From the NCBI GenBank assembly GCA_900239685.1, contig OENT01000070.1, forward strand, positions 62,001 to 126,000: a stretch of DNA of 64,000 nucleotides. The letters are read 5' to 3'. Shown piece after piece: positions 1 to 11,212 of this stretch; within the stretch, counting starts at the first letter, position 1; every line of letters begins with the position of its first letter. A model generated the notes under the pieces. It searched no databases and had not been told where the DNA came from. It was given only the letters and a program-made list of their open reading frames with translations. Made by a program: the position numbers and the translations under genes. The DNA comes from Rotaria macrura. Its lineage: Eukaryota > Rotifera > Eurotatoria > Philodinida > Philodinidae.

Positions 1-1989
1 TAAATAAAATTTTTCATCCACAGATATGAAACAGACAACGAACAGAATTTTTTCCGGTTGACATAACTAATAATTTGTTTATTTATTTTTATATCCATTA
101 TCAATAACTGTGAAATTTTATTTTGTTACAGACTTAATACATAACGACATCTATTCATACTTCCATCGCGCATACACATATATGTATGTTTTGTAATGAA
201 AATTGTATTTTCAGAAGATATGAAAGAATCGTTTTAGTACGAATATGTATATAAAAATATATATGAGTGCTAGTATTTTCTTTTAGAATTCTGAATAATG
301 TTATTTCTCGATATTACGTTTTGTAAAAGTATATTCAATTGAAATGTCTAATATATCTTCGTTTTTGAGATTGAGATCCACTTAGACAAAGTAGTAAAAG
401 TATCGCTTAGTAAAAAGTGACATAGATTTTTCTCACCCATGAATTTTTCAACATATTTACGTTATAATATCATTGAAACAAGCATCAATAATATCCGATT
501 TGAATTTGGTTCGTATTGTATTTGATGACATAATAAAAGCTATAGTGAATGCGTGGAAAGTTATCAGACACACTTTCGAGCTAGATCATATAGGTAAACA
601 TTGTAGAAACTTTACTTGGATATTACATCTTGCGGTATGAATGTAATCCAATTTACGCTTGACATGTTTCATGTGATTACAATGGACATGAACTATTCAC
701 GATTCAAGAGGCGGTCAGATATTCCTAAGACAGACGAATTTGATATCTATTTCTGATGAATATCGGTTTTTATAATAGAGAAATATTAGATACGTTTTAC
801 CTCTGAATTCGAGAGTCTGACAGAAAGAATGGAAGATCTTTATTTTTTATTCTGCTTAGAAATAATTCAGATATTTGAAGGTTTCTAAATCTGACAAAGA
901 TACGATTTGAAGGTTGAAAATCAATATTATATTTGATGAATCATTCACTTAACTTTTCATGCGCAGCAAATCATTTGTTGGAACGCAAAATTCATTTTCT
1001 TCCGAATTATAACTAAGTCATATTCAATAAACATCGATATATGTTTTGATTAGATCATATAAAGTGATATCTTTTGTCATAGATCGAATTTTGTTTCTAT
1101 CAAAAATTTGTTGATTTCTTTGAAAGTTCTCTCTTTCTCTTTCATTATTCATATTCATGAATGAAGTCATTCGACAAAGTCATTTCACGGATTGCAAAAT
1201 TTATTCGAGTAAAATTTCTTGAAGAGATCTTCATTTATAACAAACTGTTTTATTTCATAAGTATAGAGCTCACATGTGGCTAGAGAGAGGAAAGGATACG
1301 TCGTATCCATGTGTCAGTCGGTTGGCATTTTAACAATACTTTTGACTGAAAACAATTTGTAAACTATGTCTCCGATATGTTACCAGAAATATTTGCTTAG
1401 AAAATATTTTTGTTTCTTGCAAGAATATATAAGTTTTGGGTTATATTGCAACTATTTTGCATATCATTTGATGAATTATCTACCTTTCAAACCAGTATCA
1501 GAGAATTAACGTGAAACTTCTTCGAATGCAGAACTTTAAAAGAATCTTTGTCTGTTTCATAGATGTATCAACCGATTGATATAACTTGTAATTGAAATTT
1601 TTCATGAAATTGAAATATATCTTTTTTTGACAGAACGGCGACACGACAGTATTTATTCCTGTCTATTTCAATCGTATCAACCGGTGTTTGTACACTGATT
1701 ATTCCATATCAAATTACCGATGTATTAAAATCTCAATGTTTAATAGATTTGTAATTAGATGCACGTTTTGTAACAAGGAAATTTTATTCGATAAGACTTT
1801 AACAAGCATGTCAGAAAGATGACTGCGTAATTCTATGTCATTGTCATTGTCAAAACATTGGATAGCCATACTGTGGATCAAAGAACATGTAAAATAGTGA
1901 ACTAAAAAACCAATGTACGTTCAAATAGGAAAAACAATATTTGATATGTTAAACGACGTGGTTCAATAGCAGATGTTGCTCGTAGATAA

Positions 1990-2527
1990 AAATCGAACCG
2001 TAAGCTGAAAAGTGGAACAGTTAACTAGAAGAGTAGATAAAATAGAAAAGCAAAAATCTCGTGCGAAATCTAATTGTGAGAACAAGAATCACAAATAGAG
2101 GAGTAAATAGAATAGAAAACCCGAGAATTGCAAGAGATAGTCATCCTCGTAAGGATAAAATAAAATTTGAATGTGACTATATGATAGAACTAGGAATGAT
2201 ATAGCAGAGAAAATAAGAGAACTGGAAGAGATGCAACAGCATTTGTCAATCTTAGAATAGTAAAAGGGGTTGTCAGAAGAGATGAAAGAAATTGAACACA
2301 GAGTGCAATTACTGAATAAAGTGACCTTTTCATCTGAACAGGATATGATAAACAATTTTGTCGTTCCGATATGTCATAGTTTGTTGAAATTAACAATATA
2401 TGGTGATAAACATATTTTACATTCGTTTTGCCAAGTCGAAGCAAAACATGCCGATAGTGTACCCATCGTTAGCTTCATTGGGAAGAGTAGTAAGACTAAT
2501 ATCAACAGAAATCTTGGTTTATTTTGA
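1990..2527 (+). pseudogene. Possible decayed coiled-coil coding fragment
   Basis: Plus-strand reading gives pieces that look translated: a Lys/Glu-rich segment near 2020-2085, a heptad-like segment near 2195-2260 (contains EKIRELEEMQQ) and an open stretch at 2270-2527 (contains EIEHRVQLLNKV). Several in-frame stops separate them and no clean splice sites join them. I read this as a relict of a coiled-coil protein gene, but AT-rich DNA can mimic Lys/Glu/Ile-rich helices, so it could be chance. No family is recognised. Confidence 0.22.
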
Positions 2528-4589
2528 ATCTTTAGATACAAGTACAGTAATGGTTTAATTCATACTTAAAAATTGTCATACTCGTCATTGAAATCCGCGG
2601 CGTCAATTTTCTTGATTTCAAGATACTGATTTATTTTTGTCAAAGAATACATTAAATGTAAATATTGAATGATTTCAAAAGAGTATTAGACATCTCTTAA
2701 CACGACACGTCTAAGTTGTGCTGTCATACATATCAGTCGTCCTCTAGTAAAGTCGTGTTGATCTGTGACTAGAAATACTTTATGTGATAGAAACGGTCGA
2801 ATGGAATATAATAAAATAGACTAGAAATGTAAATCCTTCGTGATAGTTAATTTCTTTTTGTTATCATTTCATAAACAGATAGTATTCTGTAAGTAAATCT
2901 TCATTTCACAATTCATGATCTCATCGATTTCTTTCATTAAATTCAGCATGTGAATAGCGATATTCCGATGTTAAATGTAATTATCCATCCTTGCAGTAAA
3001 TGTAAGAAGTAATAAAATTGATCAATACCGAAAAAATGATGGGAAAATCTGTTTTCGGCTAATATAACTAAGTGGTGAGGTTTATAGTGTCTCATCTGAG
3101 AGATCAATCCGATACATCGAAGTCGGTTATTTGGTGTCATTCTTCATGATTCAATACTAAAACAGATTTTCTCAATGCATAATTTTATCAAGTTGAATAA
3201 AAGTCAGCAAAATTTATAAGCATTCAAAAAAAAACGTAGAACTATCAGTGACAAAAATTTCTGTTTGTGTTTTCTAATTTAATATTAATTGTACTGTATC
3301 GTAAGATTTAAATTGGACAAACAGCCAACGTTGGTAATAGAGTTGAGAATAGTGCTCATTAATGAATAAGCTGCGTGAATGGATCGACATCGATGGTGCC
3401 ATATCATTTTTCTTTCGTTCCGTAAGACACAAGTTTTCATTATATTGTCGATTCACTAATTTACTAGTTTGCAGAGAATGTTTTTCATCCTCGTTTTCTC
3501 ATCTTAGAGGGGTGTATTTGAATGATTACTTGAACAAAACCTATGATTTTCGTTTTGATCGAGTATACATACAATACAAGTACACAATTTTTCTTCGAAA
3601 TTCGTTTACACGAAGTTCAATAAATTCATTTGATGAGATACCATTGACAATGCAATGTTTGTTCACTACAACAATAGGGCTTGTAGTAGTAATTTGTCTG
3701 CTAAACACAGCAGTACATCAATGAGAAGGTAATGTCTAACGTAAACACGAATAGGAATTTTCTATTTTAATTGAGAAACTTTGCGGAAAAAAATCATACA
3801 CCAATGCTGCCTAACTCAAAGACGAATTCTTCAATGATTACTACGACGAGTCTGAACTGTAAAGAAGACTGAATGACGTTCTATTTGAAAGTATAAAACT
3901 AATACAAAGAAAATTGTATGCAATAATATAATTGTGAACAAAACAGATGATTGATGATCTGATGAAGTCATTGGTCATCGTTACTTATGATTAGAACTTT
4001 CAGCAATGAAAATCAATAAGATTCAAAGCATTGTTCAACTATCTTTTAAGTTATTAAGCCAGAAGGGCACTTGTAAACTCAACGACTCATGAGCTGTAAC
4101 ACGAGTCATTAGGCACTGTATTATTAACCGATTGAAAAAACTTCAAAAATTATCGAAGTTGTTTTCAGGTGATGATCAAGTAATGGAATTGCCGATCTTT
4201 TTGTTGCTTACTGCCGCTGTGTAGCGATTATATATCTGGAATACAGACTATTAGCTTTTTGTTTTTGACTGATACTAATACTGTCTGTAATGATACCAAA
4301 AATCATAACTGATATTGGAACAAATGACATTCATCAAAAAACAAATTCCAATGTTTTATGACGTAGAATAATAACAAAAACTTTATTATTTCAAACGTTG
4401 ATTTCATCGAATCATCGAACAACGGAGAACACAATTGTAAAAGACGATAGGTGTGTCGCGTCATGAGTAGGTTCAGAAGCGCAACTATTAAAAATGCCGG
4501 GTGCTACAATAATGGATTGTGACGTAGAATAAAATTGATGAGATAAAGTAAAATTAAAGTTGAATGAGTATCCGATAATATATTTGATA

Positions 4590-4900
4590 TGAACAAAAAA
4601 GAGATGAGATAGAGAACGAGATAAGAGAGTAACTGACAAGAGTTACGAGAGAGAGTAGGAGAGAGGGAGATTATCGAAGTAGATATCAGAATCGCTCGAA
4701 TGCCGAGTGGAAGATATTGAAAGAATGAATATAGGTATATCTCGATGAAGAGAGAGATATAAAGTAGAGTGAGTAGATGAAGAAGAAAAAGAGAGAATAA
4801 TTATGTTATACTGAATTAACAATTTTACGCGCAAAGCAATAAGAGAGAAAAAGGGAGCGAAACTAGAAAGAGAAACAAACAAATGCACATACGACAAGCA
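4590..4900. repeat. Polypurine (GA-rich) low-complexity tract
   Basis: The plus strand is dominated by GAGA, GAGAGAG and GGGAG runs for about 300 bp, broken by short mixed pieces. The opposite strand reads as Ser/Leu-rich frames that are artefacts of this composition. Such tracts can form H-DNA or bind GAGA-type factors, but nothing here shows which, if either, applies. Confidence 0.7.
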
Positions 4901-5866
4901 CAAAGATAACATCAGTGACGATTAGGTCGTCACAAGGTGTCCTAAGACTTTTTTTCAAAGAATATCTGAAATTTTGAAGAATGAAATAATCGATAGTTAA
5001 ATCTAAAATTTCCCTGAAGCAAATATGGTCAATATTTTAATAGAACAATTCATATTATGTATTCTAATAAACCTGAATTTTAAGCGAGACACTATCCTCT
5101 CAATTCTCTCAGAGTAGATGACATAAACATAGAACTGAACTCAATATTGGCTACATGAAAACAGATAGAAACTTATCTTTCGACTAATATACGTTCGCGC
5201 ATCGGAAGAGATTCACATTAAAAACATTTTTCGTGAACTACTTTAATAGTAGATTCAATAAATGTGAATTCTATTCTACATCATTGTCATCCGATCCGAG
5301 ATGATGCTTAAAAATGGAATAGTATCACAAGTATTCACGTGTGACAGTAAAGAATATTCGTCCTGTCGTTTGCTATGTGATAATTTTGATACGTACTTGC
5401 TTTTCTAGATTTATTATGAATCTACAAGCTCGTATATCTATTTGCTCTAGAACAAGAAAATTGTTTTTGCGTACGTTTTCTGTTTATTTCCATAAAGTTG
5501 AACAACGAAAACCGTAGAGTTTACAACCGACGTGTACATAAATTTGGTTTGAAGCCCAATTCATCGAATGAAAATATTCGTGAGTATTTTCAATACGTTT
5601 CTGTCATAAACCATACTTGTAATTTTTCATTATCCTTTCTATTAATGAGGATTTCGTGTACAGCTTAATCTGTTGCAATAACGTTAAGAAAATACAAGTA
5701 GCAAATATCTTCATCTAGCTGTCTACTTATTGACTTATTTAGTTGTTATCATTGAACACATTTCAAAATATCGATAGAAAGAAAATGATATACGTGAAAT
5801 TATTTCATATTCAAAAAGGAAAAATTTAAGATTTTCTATGTTTGCTTTTTAAACTAGCATGTATTT

Positions 5867-5872
5867 TTATTA
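5867..5872 (-). terminator. Candidate poly(A) signal AATAAA for the LPMO gene
   Basis: TTTATT on the plus strand reads AATAAA on the minus strand, about 33 nt past the stop codon of the minus-strand LPMO gene. Distance and strand fit; a chance hexamer is also easy in AT-rich DNA. Confidence 0.45.
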
Positions 5873-5904
5873 GATAAACTGCGAAACATCTAATACAAGG
5901 CAAT

Positions 5905-6955
5905 CTACTGGCATGTACATAATTTGTCGCATGAATCTACACAACCTTTATAAATAATTTCATCGCTAACTATTTTATCTAGAGCACAAGTATCTGAACA
6001 GACTGCTTGGCAGTAGCTTTGTATAAGATCAGTGATATCAAATGTTCGACTAAACGTCATCGTTGATTTACAATTTCGAGATTGGATTGATTCTGTTGTT
6101 ATTTCGTTCGTAGAAGCTGTAGTGGTAGCATTGGACAGGATTGTTGTTTGCGAATTAACATCTGATTCAACTTGCTCGACAATAGCTATATCTGAGCAAC
6201 CATAGAATTCTTCGTTTTCTTTGCCACAACCGAGACAACCTCGTCCGTTGGCTGATACTCCCCAACTATTGCCTGTTCGATATTTCCATTGAAATACACA
6301 ATGTTTGCATACAAGTACAGGTGGTAAACGTAGATAAATTTTTACAGTAGTAAGATTGGCCGTTATACGATATTGTGTTGATCCATTTGTTGTTTGTAAC
6401 ATGTTCAAATCTAGACAACTTTGTGAAGCATCTTGCTTAGGATCATTTTCATCAATATTACAAACACGAAATTCGAATAAGCCCAAATGATTCGCTGTTA
6501 GCTAAGATATCAAGTAGAAGCACGATAACATAATAATGAAAAAGAATAACTGAGAAAAAGCTTACGACAACGGTAACTGGTATGATAGAACCTTGACTAT
6601 ATGTTCGAACAATTTTACCTAGATACATTTCACCCCCTAAATCAAATAATTTACGTTTACGATCGTAAGCTTCGCCACATATTGAACATTTGCCTCCTAT
6701 AGATGATTTATCATAGAGATAGATCTTTTCTTAAAAAATGACAAACTTTTAATTACCATTCACAACCCATTGATGATAATTTCCTCCACAAAACATTTGC
6801 ACATGATCATAGTATGTACAACATGCTTTAAAATCCCTATCGAATAGCCAAGCTGAACTACGAGATGGTGGATCAGCTAGGTAGCCATGACTATGAATTT
6901 GTTCAATGAAACAAAAACTTTGTAAAACAAATAGAATTAAACTAATGTAGTACAT
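5905..6955 (-). CDS. Secreted AA15-type lytic polysaccharide monooxygenase (chitin-binding type-4 domain)
   Basis: Three exons, 6757-6955, 6566-6696 and 5905-6501, with introns of 60 and 64 nt and continuous phase, give 308 residues. Residues 1-22 form a signal peptide. Cleavage after IHS exposes His23 in HGYLADPPSRSS, the N-terminal histidine brace residue of the AA15 family. GGKCSICG follows, and TANH at about 112-115 supplies the second brace histidine before FEFRVC. The segment QWKYRTGNSWG and the GCxGCG cysteines further on are also family features. Known members are copper enzymes that oxidatively cleave chitin or cellulose outside the cell. The last ~50 residues are a cysteine-rich tail (about eight Cys) not needed for the core fold; its role is unknown. 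I start at the ATG at 6955, which gives a compact signal peptide. The substrate cannot be read from sequence. Confidence 0.9.
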
Positions 6956-7308
6956 TATGTAGTACACTTCTAATCAAGAACGTTGCAATAAAAACGTATA
7001 ATATCGACATCAATTTATATCCGATGATGGTAATGATTATGATTACAGGAATATAAAATAAAATCAAGGTTAATATTTGTGTTAATTTTTTATATTGTAT
7101 TATAGACAGTAATAAACAAAAAGTAATTGTGTTTGTTCGAGGCATCTGTCAAAGGTCGAAGGGCAAACGACAAAAAAAAATCTTGCGACTATTACATGAA
7201 GGACGTATTGAAAGTTACGGCTTCTTGAGCAAACCACTACTTATGATGTATTTTAATATTTATCAAGGATGAATCATTAAGCATAAAATATCATTGAACT
7301 GTGTAGAC

Positions 7309-7606
7309 AATAGGCCACCGAAATACTTGCTTTTATTATCAATAACAACAGTCCCATTTTCATGCATTTTAACAGAGGAGCAACAAAATATTTTTAAAAC
7401 ATACGCTAAATCTCCAAGTCTAAACGCCCGTTAATGAGCTAAAAGATCGTCATGAATAATTTCTTAATAAAGTTACAAAACTTGGCGTTGATCATGCACA
7501 AAAAGAACTAGTGATAAATAGACGCGTGTCAAAGTGTCATTTCAAAGATATGACTTTGATAAAGTCTCTTCTGGAGATCAAGAAACTGTGGATTTCAACT
7601 GTTTAG
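7309..7606 (+). pseudogene. Decayed small-protein gene fragment
   Basis: Frame 1 from 7309 is open to a stop at 7432-7434, with a hydrophobic stretch and then ILTEEQQNIF and AKSPSLNAR. Shifting one base restores a coding-like run (ELKDRHE, an in-frame TAA, then FLNKVTKLGVDHAQKE and more) to a stop at 7604-7606. The helix-turn-helix pattern of LTEEQ..IF...A..PSL loosely recalls small secreted DUF148/SXP-RAL2-type proteins, but that likeness is weak. A frameshift plus an internal stop point to a pseudogene; an unrecognised short intron over the break is the alternative. Confidence 0.4.
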
Positions 7607-8047
7607 ACAATTGAAATCAAAAGTAAAACACATCACATCTGTTCCAGCTCTGAACTATGGATATCTTCAACTTCGATAAATAAATTCAGTATAGAAATCT
7701 GTCGTAACTCCAAATAAATAAAAAAACACGAAGCTCACTGCATATTTACTGTCTTCATTGAATGAAAATGATTCGAAAATATCCAATACGATTATTCTTG
7801 AATCCATAAGCAAATGTTTTACATGCCGTTTGTACTGTACACGTCGTCACCTATGAATGAAAGTCGTGGTAATACAATGGAAAATAAACGTACTCATCTG
7901 AAAAATAAACATATTTCAAAATCGATACGAATAACTGCACTGATAATTAGGAGAGATTAGACATATGTATTTGATAATAGTTCAAACTGATTTTCACCTA
8001 AAAATCAGTGTGTATTCATAAAATAGATTGGTTAATGTCTCGGTGTC

Positions 8048-8788
8048 CTTTTTAGTAGATTTGAAATAGAAGAATGAGTAATAGAGACCTAGGAAGTCAA
8101 TTTTTTCATTCCGAAACCCGACTTTGATTCCGACTCCCAGAATTTTTATTTTTTGACTCCGATCCCAACTCCAAAAGCCCCAAAATTCTACAATCAGAAA
8201 AACGGGAGCTTCTGAGATTTTTAAATTTCGAACAGATGCAGAAAAAAAGACAAAGAACTGAATAAAAATGAGAGCATCGAAAAAAATGGATTTGAATTTT
8301 CTTGAGATTTATTTTTCTTTGAAAATAAAAGATTGACAAACAATAACAAGTATGTGAGAGAAAATGAACTTCAAAAAGAATTGATTTCATTAAGATTTTC
8401 AACATGTACTATGCCCAAGCAATCACAGTTTGATGATGAAGTCTGTGTAGTTGCTCTTTCGAAAACTACAGTCGAACGATTGTTCTTTGCTTTTTTTTGT
8501 TCATAAACTAATTTATAGTATTTACAATACATATTGTCGGTTGGTTTTCATTTTTGGTTTCTTAATATGAAAAAGAAAAGCTTTTGATGTGTTAACCAAC
8601 AATGTTTCGCCTCATATTTAATATAAAACTTGACTTCGGTTTAGTCCCGAAATGTCTTTAATAAACCAGACTCCAATTTTGATTCCGAAAATTTTCCTTT
8701 TCAGATTCTAACTCCGTCGGAGTTGAAGTCTGGTTTTGGAGTTACACGCTTGTCTCTAAAATGAGTTAAGAAATCTACTGTAAAATAG
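8048..8788. repeat. Diverged inverted-repeat (MITE/foldback-like) element
   Basis: The left end, from about 8050, and the reverse complement of the right end, to about 8785, share AGTAGATTT, then TAGAGAC, then a TCCGAAACC/GACTT/TCCGAC-rich block, in the same order over roughly 100 bp. Over the best 30 bases about 21 match by eye. The right arm also holds the perfect palindrome ACTCCGTCGGAGT. No transposase frame survives and no target-site duplication is obvious. I infer an old non-autonomous foldback element. An inverted pair of TCC-rich minisatellite blocks is the alternative. Confidence 0.5.
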
Positions 8789-10197
8789 TTGAATAAAATC
8801 GACCGATTTCCATTGTATTCATACAATAAGCAATATCATATTTCATAGTTGAACTCTAGACGGATTACTCCAATACCTTCTTCTAATCAGAAATGATTTC
8901 ATGGCAAACTTGTTTTATCAAAAATTTCATAATAATGTATATTAAAATAACGAAAGTACGTGGAAGGCAAACTCTTGAATTTTTAAGTTAACATGCGACA
9001 ACTCTGGAAAGTTCAAGTAAAGATTATTAGGCATATTTTACCTTAGAAAAAATTCTGTAATTTTAACTATTTGAGATTTACTTTCTTCATGCCAACTTCT
9101 CCTTGGATATCTAGAAATTAAAGTACCACATTTATTACTGTCTTTGAAACTATCAATATAATTTGAACTATTTTTCTACGCTGTTCAATATTTCAATAAT
9201 TGTTACCTTTGTTTTGGTATTACAACAAGCTACGTAAGAATTTTGTTTTGAAATGTATTTTGTGCAATTCATATCTATTTTCAAGAGAATCCCATAGACA
9301 TGAGTTTTTGTTAAGAAAGTCTAAACCACCATCGGATTTAAAATTTACAGGAAATTAATTTATTTACCAAAAGAAAATAAAAATACAAACGTTAAAACGA
9401 CTGCAATTTTTGCGATAGATTGAAAATTTTTATCCTGTTTTCTTATTCATTCATAGATTATCATAATTTTTTAATCTATGGTCATTATATTTCTTTCACA
9501 TAACAACTACCTAGTGTGTCATGTTTGAATGAGTTTAATTTCGTCTCGAGTTTTCGTATACACACGCATAATAATTTATTTATAAGTGTTAGCATCTTTT
9601 ATTGTCAGAAATGCATGTAAGATAACTGTTCACACACATACTTGTTCATATCGTACTTCAGTACTCTAGAAGTTCCGAACATACTAAGAGAATATGAAAT
9701 TATTTGAATATTTCATGATACATATCCTAGAAGAAGATTTATTATAATTTCCGTGTTCTCTCTTTAACAATGACAACTCGTAAAACAGTAGCAAAGATAT
9801 CGCTCATCTATTATATATTGCCCATGAAGATATGTACCAGTAGCAGACGATTCACCAGATTTCTTTTCTGAGAATTGATTTTCTTATGAATTAATAACGT
9901 AGATGTGTTTTGCACTTGATTCTCTATAAGTAAACTTCTTATCATAAGAGATAAACGGAAAAAAAGCAGCATGAATGCAAGCGACAACATAATTCATTAT
10001 GCTCAGTGCATCTGTGGAACTCTCAAGGTTATGTGCATATTGTGGCAATCTTAGCATTTTTTAACAATTATTTTAAAAGTCTCTTAGAAAAAAGAAAGAT
10101 AACCTAAGATAGCAAAATCTAATGTTGAAGTCAAACAATGCCCGTTATGTTTCTTTTAAAATAGAACTAGTCGAGATATAATTATATTATCTGTAGC

Positions 10198-10490
10198 TTT
10201 TTAATGACGCTTGATTATGATAAAGAAAAACAAGGAATAAGTTCTATGAATTTTGTAATAACAATTGATATTCAAAGAGAACTTGTTTTTGTACGTTGCC
10301 AGGTTTCGGAAGATGTATAACATGGTGAAGAGGGTGAAAATAAACATGATTGAGATTATCGACGACGAAGCCACATCGATAGATTCGTCGAAAAATGAAG
10401 GTATCGAAATGATTGTTTTGATGGTTGCCCTGAGAAAAAGATGTCAGAGATAACAACTGGCCATATTATTTTTGTTTATTCTAACTTCAA
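10198..10490 (+). pseudogene. Decayed coding fragment with several in-frame stops
   Basis: From 10204 a frame reads MTLDYDKEKQGISS, then a run containing FVITIDIQRELVFVRC, up to a stop near 10318. The same frame carries on, broken by two more stops, with DYRRRSHIDRFVEK and NDCFDGCPEKKMSEITTG to about 10490. Charged, well-mixed composition across stops in one frame suggests an eroded gene or transposon piece. No family is recognised. A second plus-strand frame at 10265-10453 and a minus-strand frame at 10244-10456 overlap it and may be shadows. Confidence 0.33.
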
Positions 10491-10839
10491 TATTTCGATT
10501 TAATTCATCATATTTATTAAATAAAGAGTTTTATTTAGATACTCTTATAAAATTTTGTAGCCGAAAGATTATTTTTTTTCTCTGTAGTTAATTCGAATGA
10601 TTTATGTTAGTCAGGAATTACTGTAGAAAATATTCAACTAATAATAGAATATTCGTTGATACCATCTAGTAAACTGTGTTCCACTTCGTGACATGATAAT
10701 ATTACATGAATGAAAGCATACACTCGAAAGTAGCTGGTATTCATAATTAAAGTGTTCATCAATTTATTGTCTCGGAGTATCTAAAAAGATTATCTTATGT
10801 TTATCGTCAATAATTGCATTAAAATGAATTGTGTGTGTA

Positions 10840-11092
10840 TCAAAGGGCAATAGCAACCGCATATTGTAATGTATCTTTAATCGTTGAATTTTCGTCCCAT
10901 TGAAGTATACCTTTCATCGTACAGCTGGTAAAATAGCCTTCAAAGTTTACTCCAGTTTCAAAATTATAATCGTATTCTAGATTACGACTTATATTAGAGA
11001 CGAGGAAATGCACACCTTTCGAAAAAGCTCTGATGATTCTCCTGAAGAAAAGAATTCGTAACCAATCATATGTACTCTATCGACATCGCCAT
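10840..11092 (-). CDS. Possible two-exon mini-gene, 72 residues, divergent from ACBD3
   Basis: On the minus strand an open frame ends in TGA at 10840-10842 and runs back to a good acceptor (TTTTCTTCAG) before 11041. A 17-nt first exon at 11076-11092 starts with ATG and has a GTACAT donor; it joins in phase across a 34-nt intron, giving 72 residues with a plausible composition (SNISRNLEYDYNFETG and GILQWDENSTIKDTL). The gene would start 120 bp from the ACBD3 start codon on the opposite strand. Against it: the intron is shorter than the others here (about 50-75 nt), and no family is recognised. It may instead be the last exon of an eroded gene. Confidence 0.3.
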
Positions 11093-11212
11093 TAAATATT
11101 AACCTCTCAAATCAAACTTCTTTTTTATTGGTCAATCTATTTATCCACACGAAACTCTGTCAAATGCTGTCGTATAACGTCGACCGGTCAAATTTAACAT
11201 TTTACTGTGTTC
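11093..11212. promoter_or_regulatory. Short divergent intergenic region, possible bidirectional promoter
   Basis: If the mini-gene on the minus strand is real, these 120 bp must carry 5' untranslated sequence and promoter elements for both it and ACBD3. No TATA box or clear initiator was seen. The call rests only on geometry. Confidence 0.2.

Larger units (their letters stand above)
1..5866. other. Gene-poor left flank
   Basis: No exon chain supported by splice sites and phase was found in this stretch. It holds AT-rich DNA, a possible coiled-coil relict near 1990-2527 and a polypurine tract near 4590-4900. A 120-codon open frame at 3362-3724 (+) has no family resemblance and a phenylalanine- and serine-heavy composition typical of chance frames in AT-rich DNA, so it is not called a gene. 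Confidence 0.55.

Noticed and set aside
3362-3724. 120-codon plus-strand ORF
   Set aside because: Phe/Ser/Arg-heavy composition, no family likeness and no splice partners; typical of chance frames in AT-rich DNA.
8400-8520. hAT transposase relict inside the inverted-repeat element
   Set aside because: A short VALSKTTVERLF-like stretch recalls hAT C-termini, but it is too short, and the long inverted arms do not fit hAT ends.
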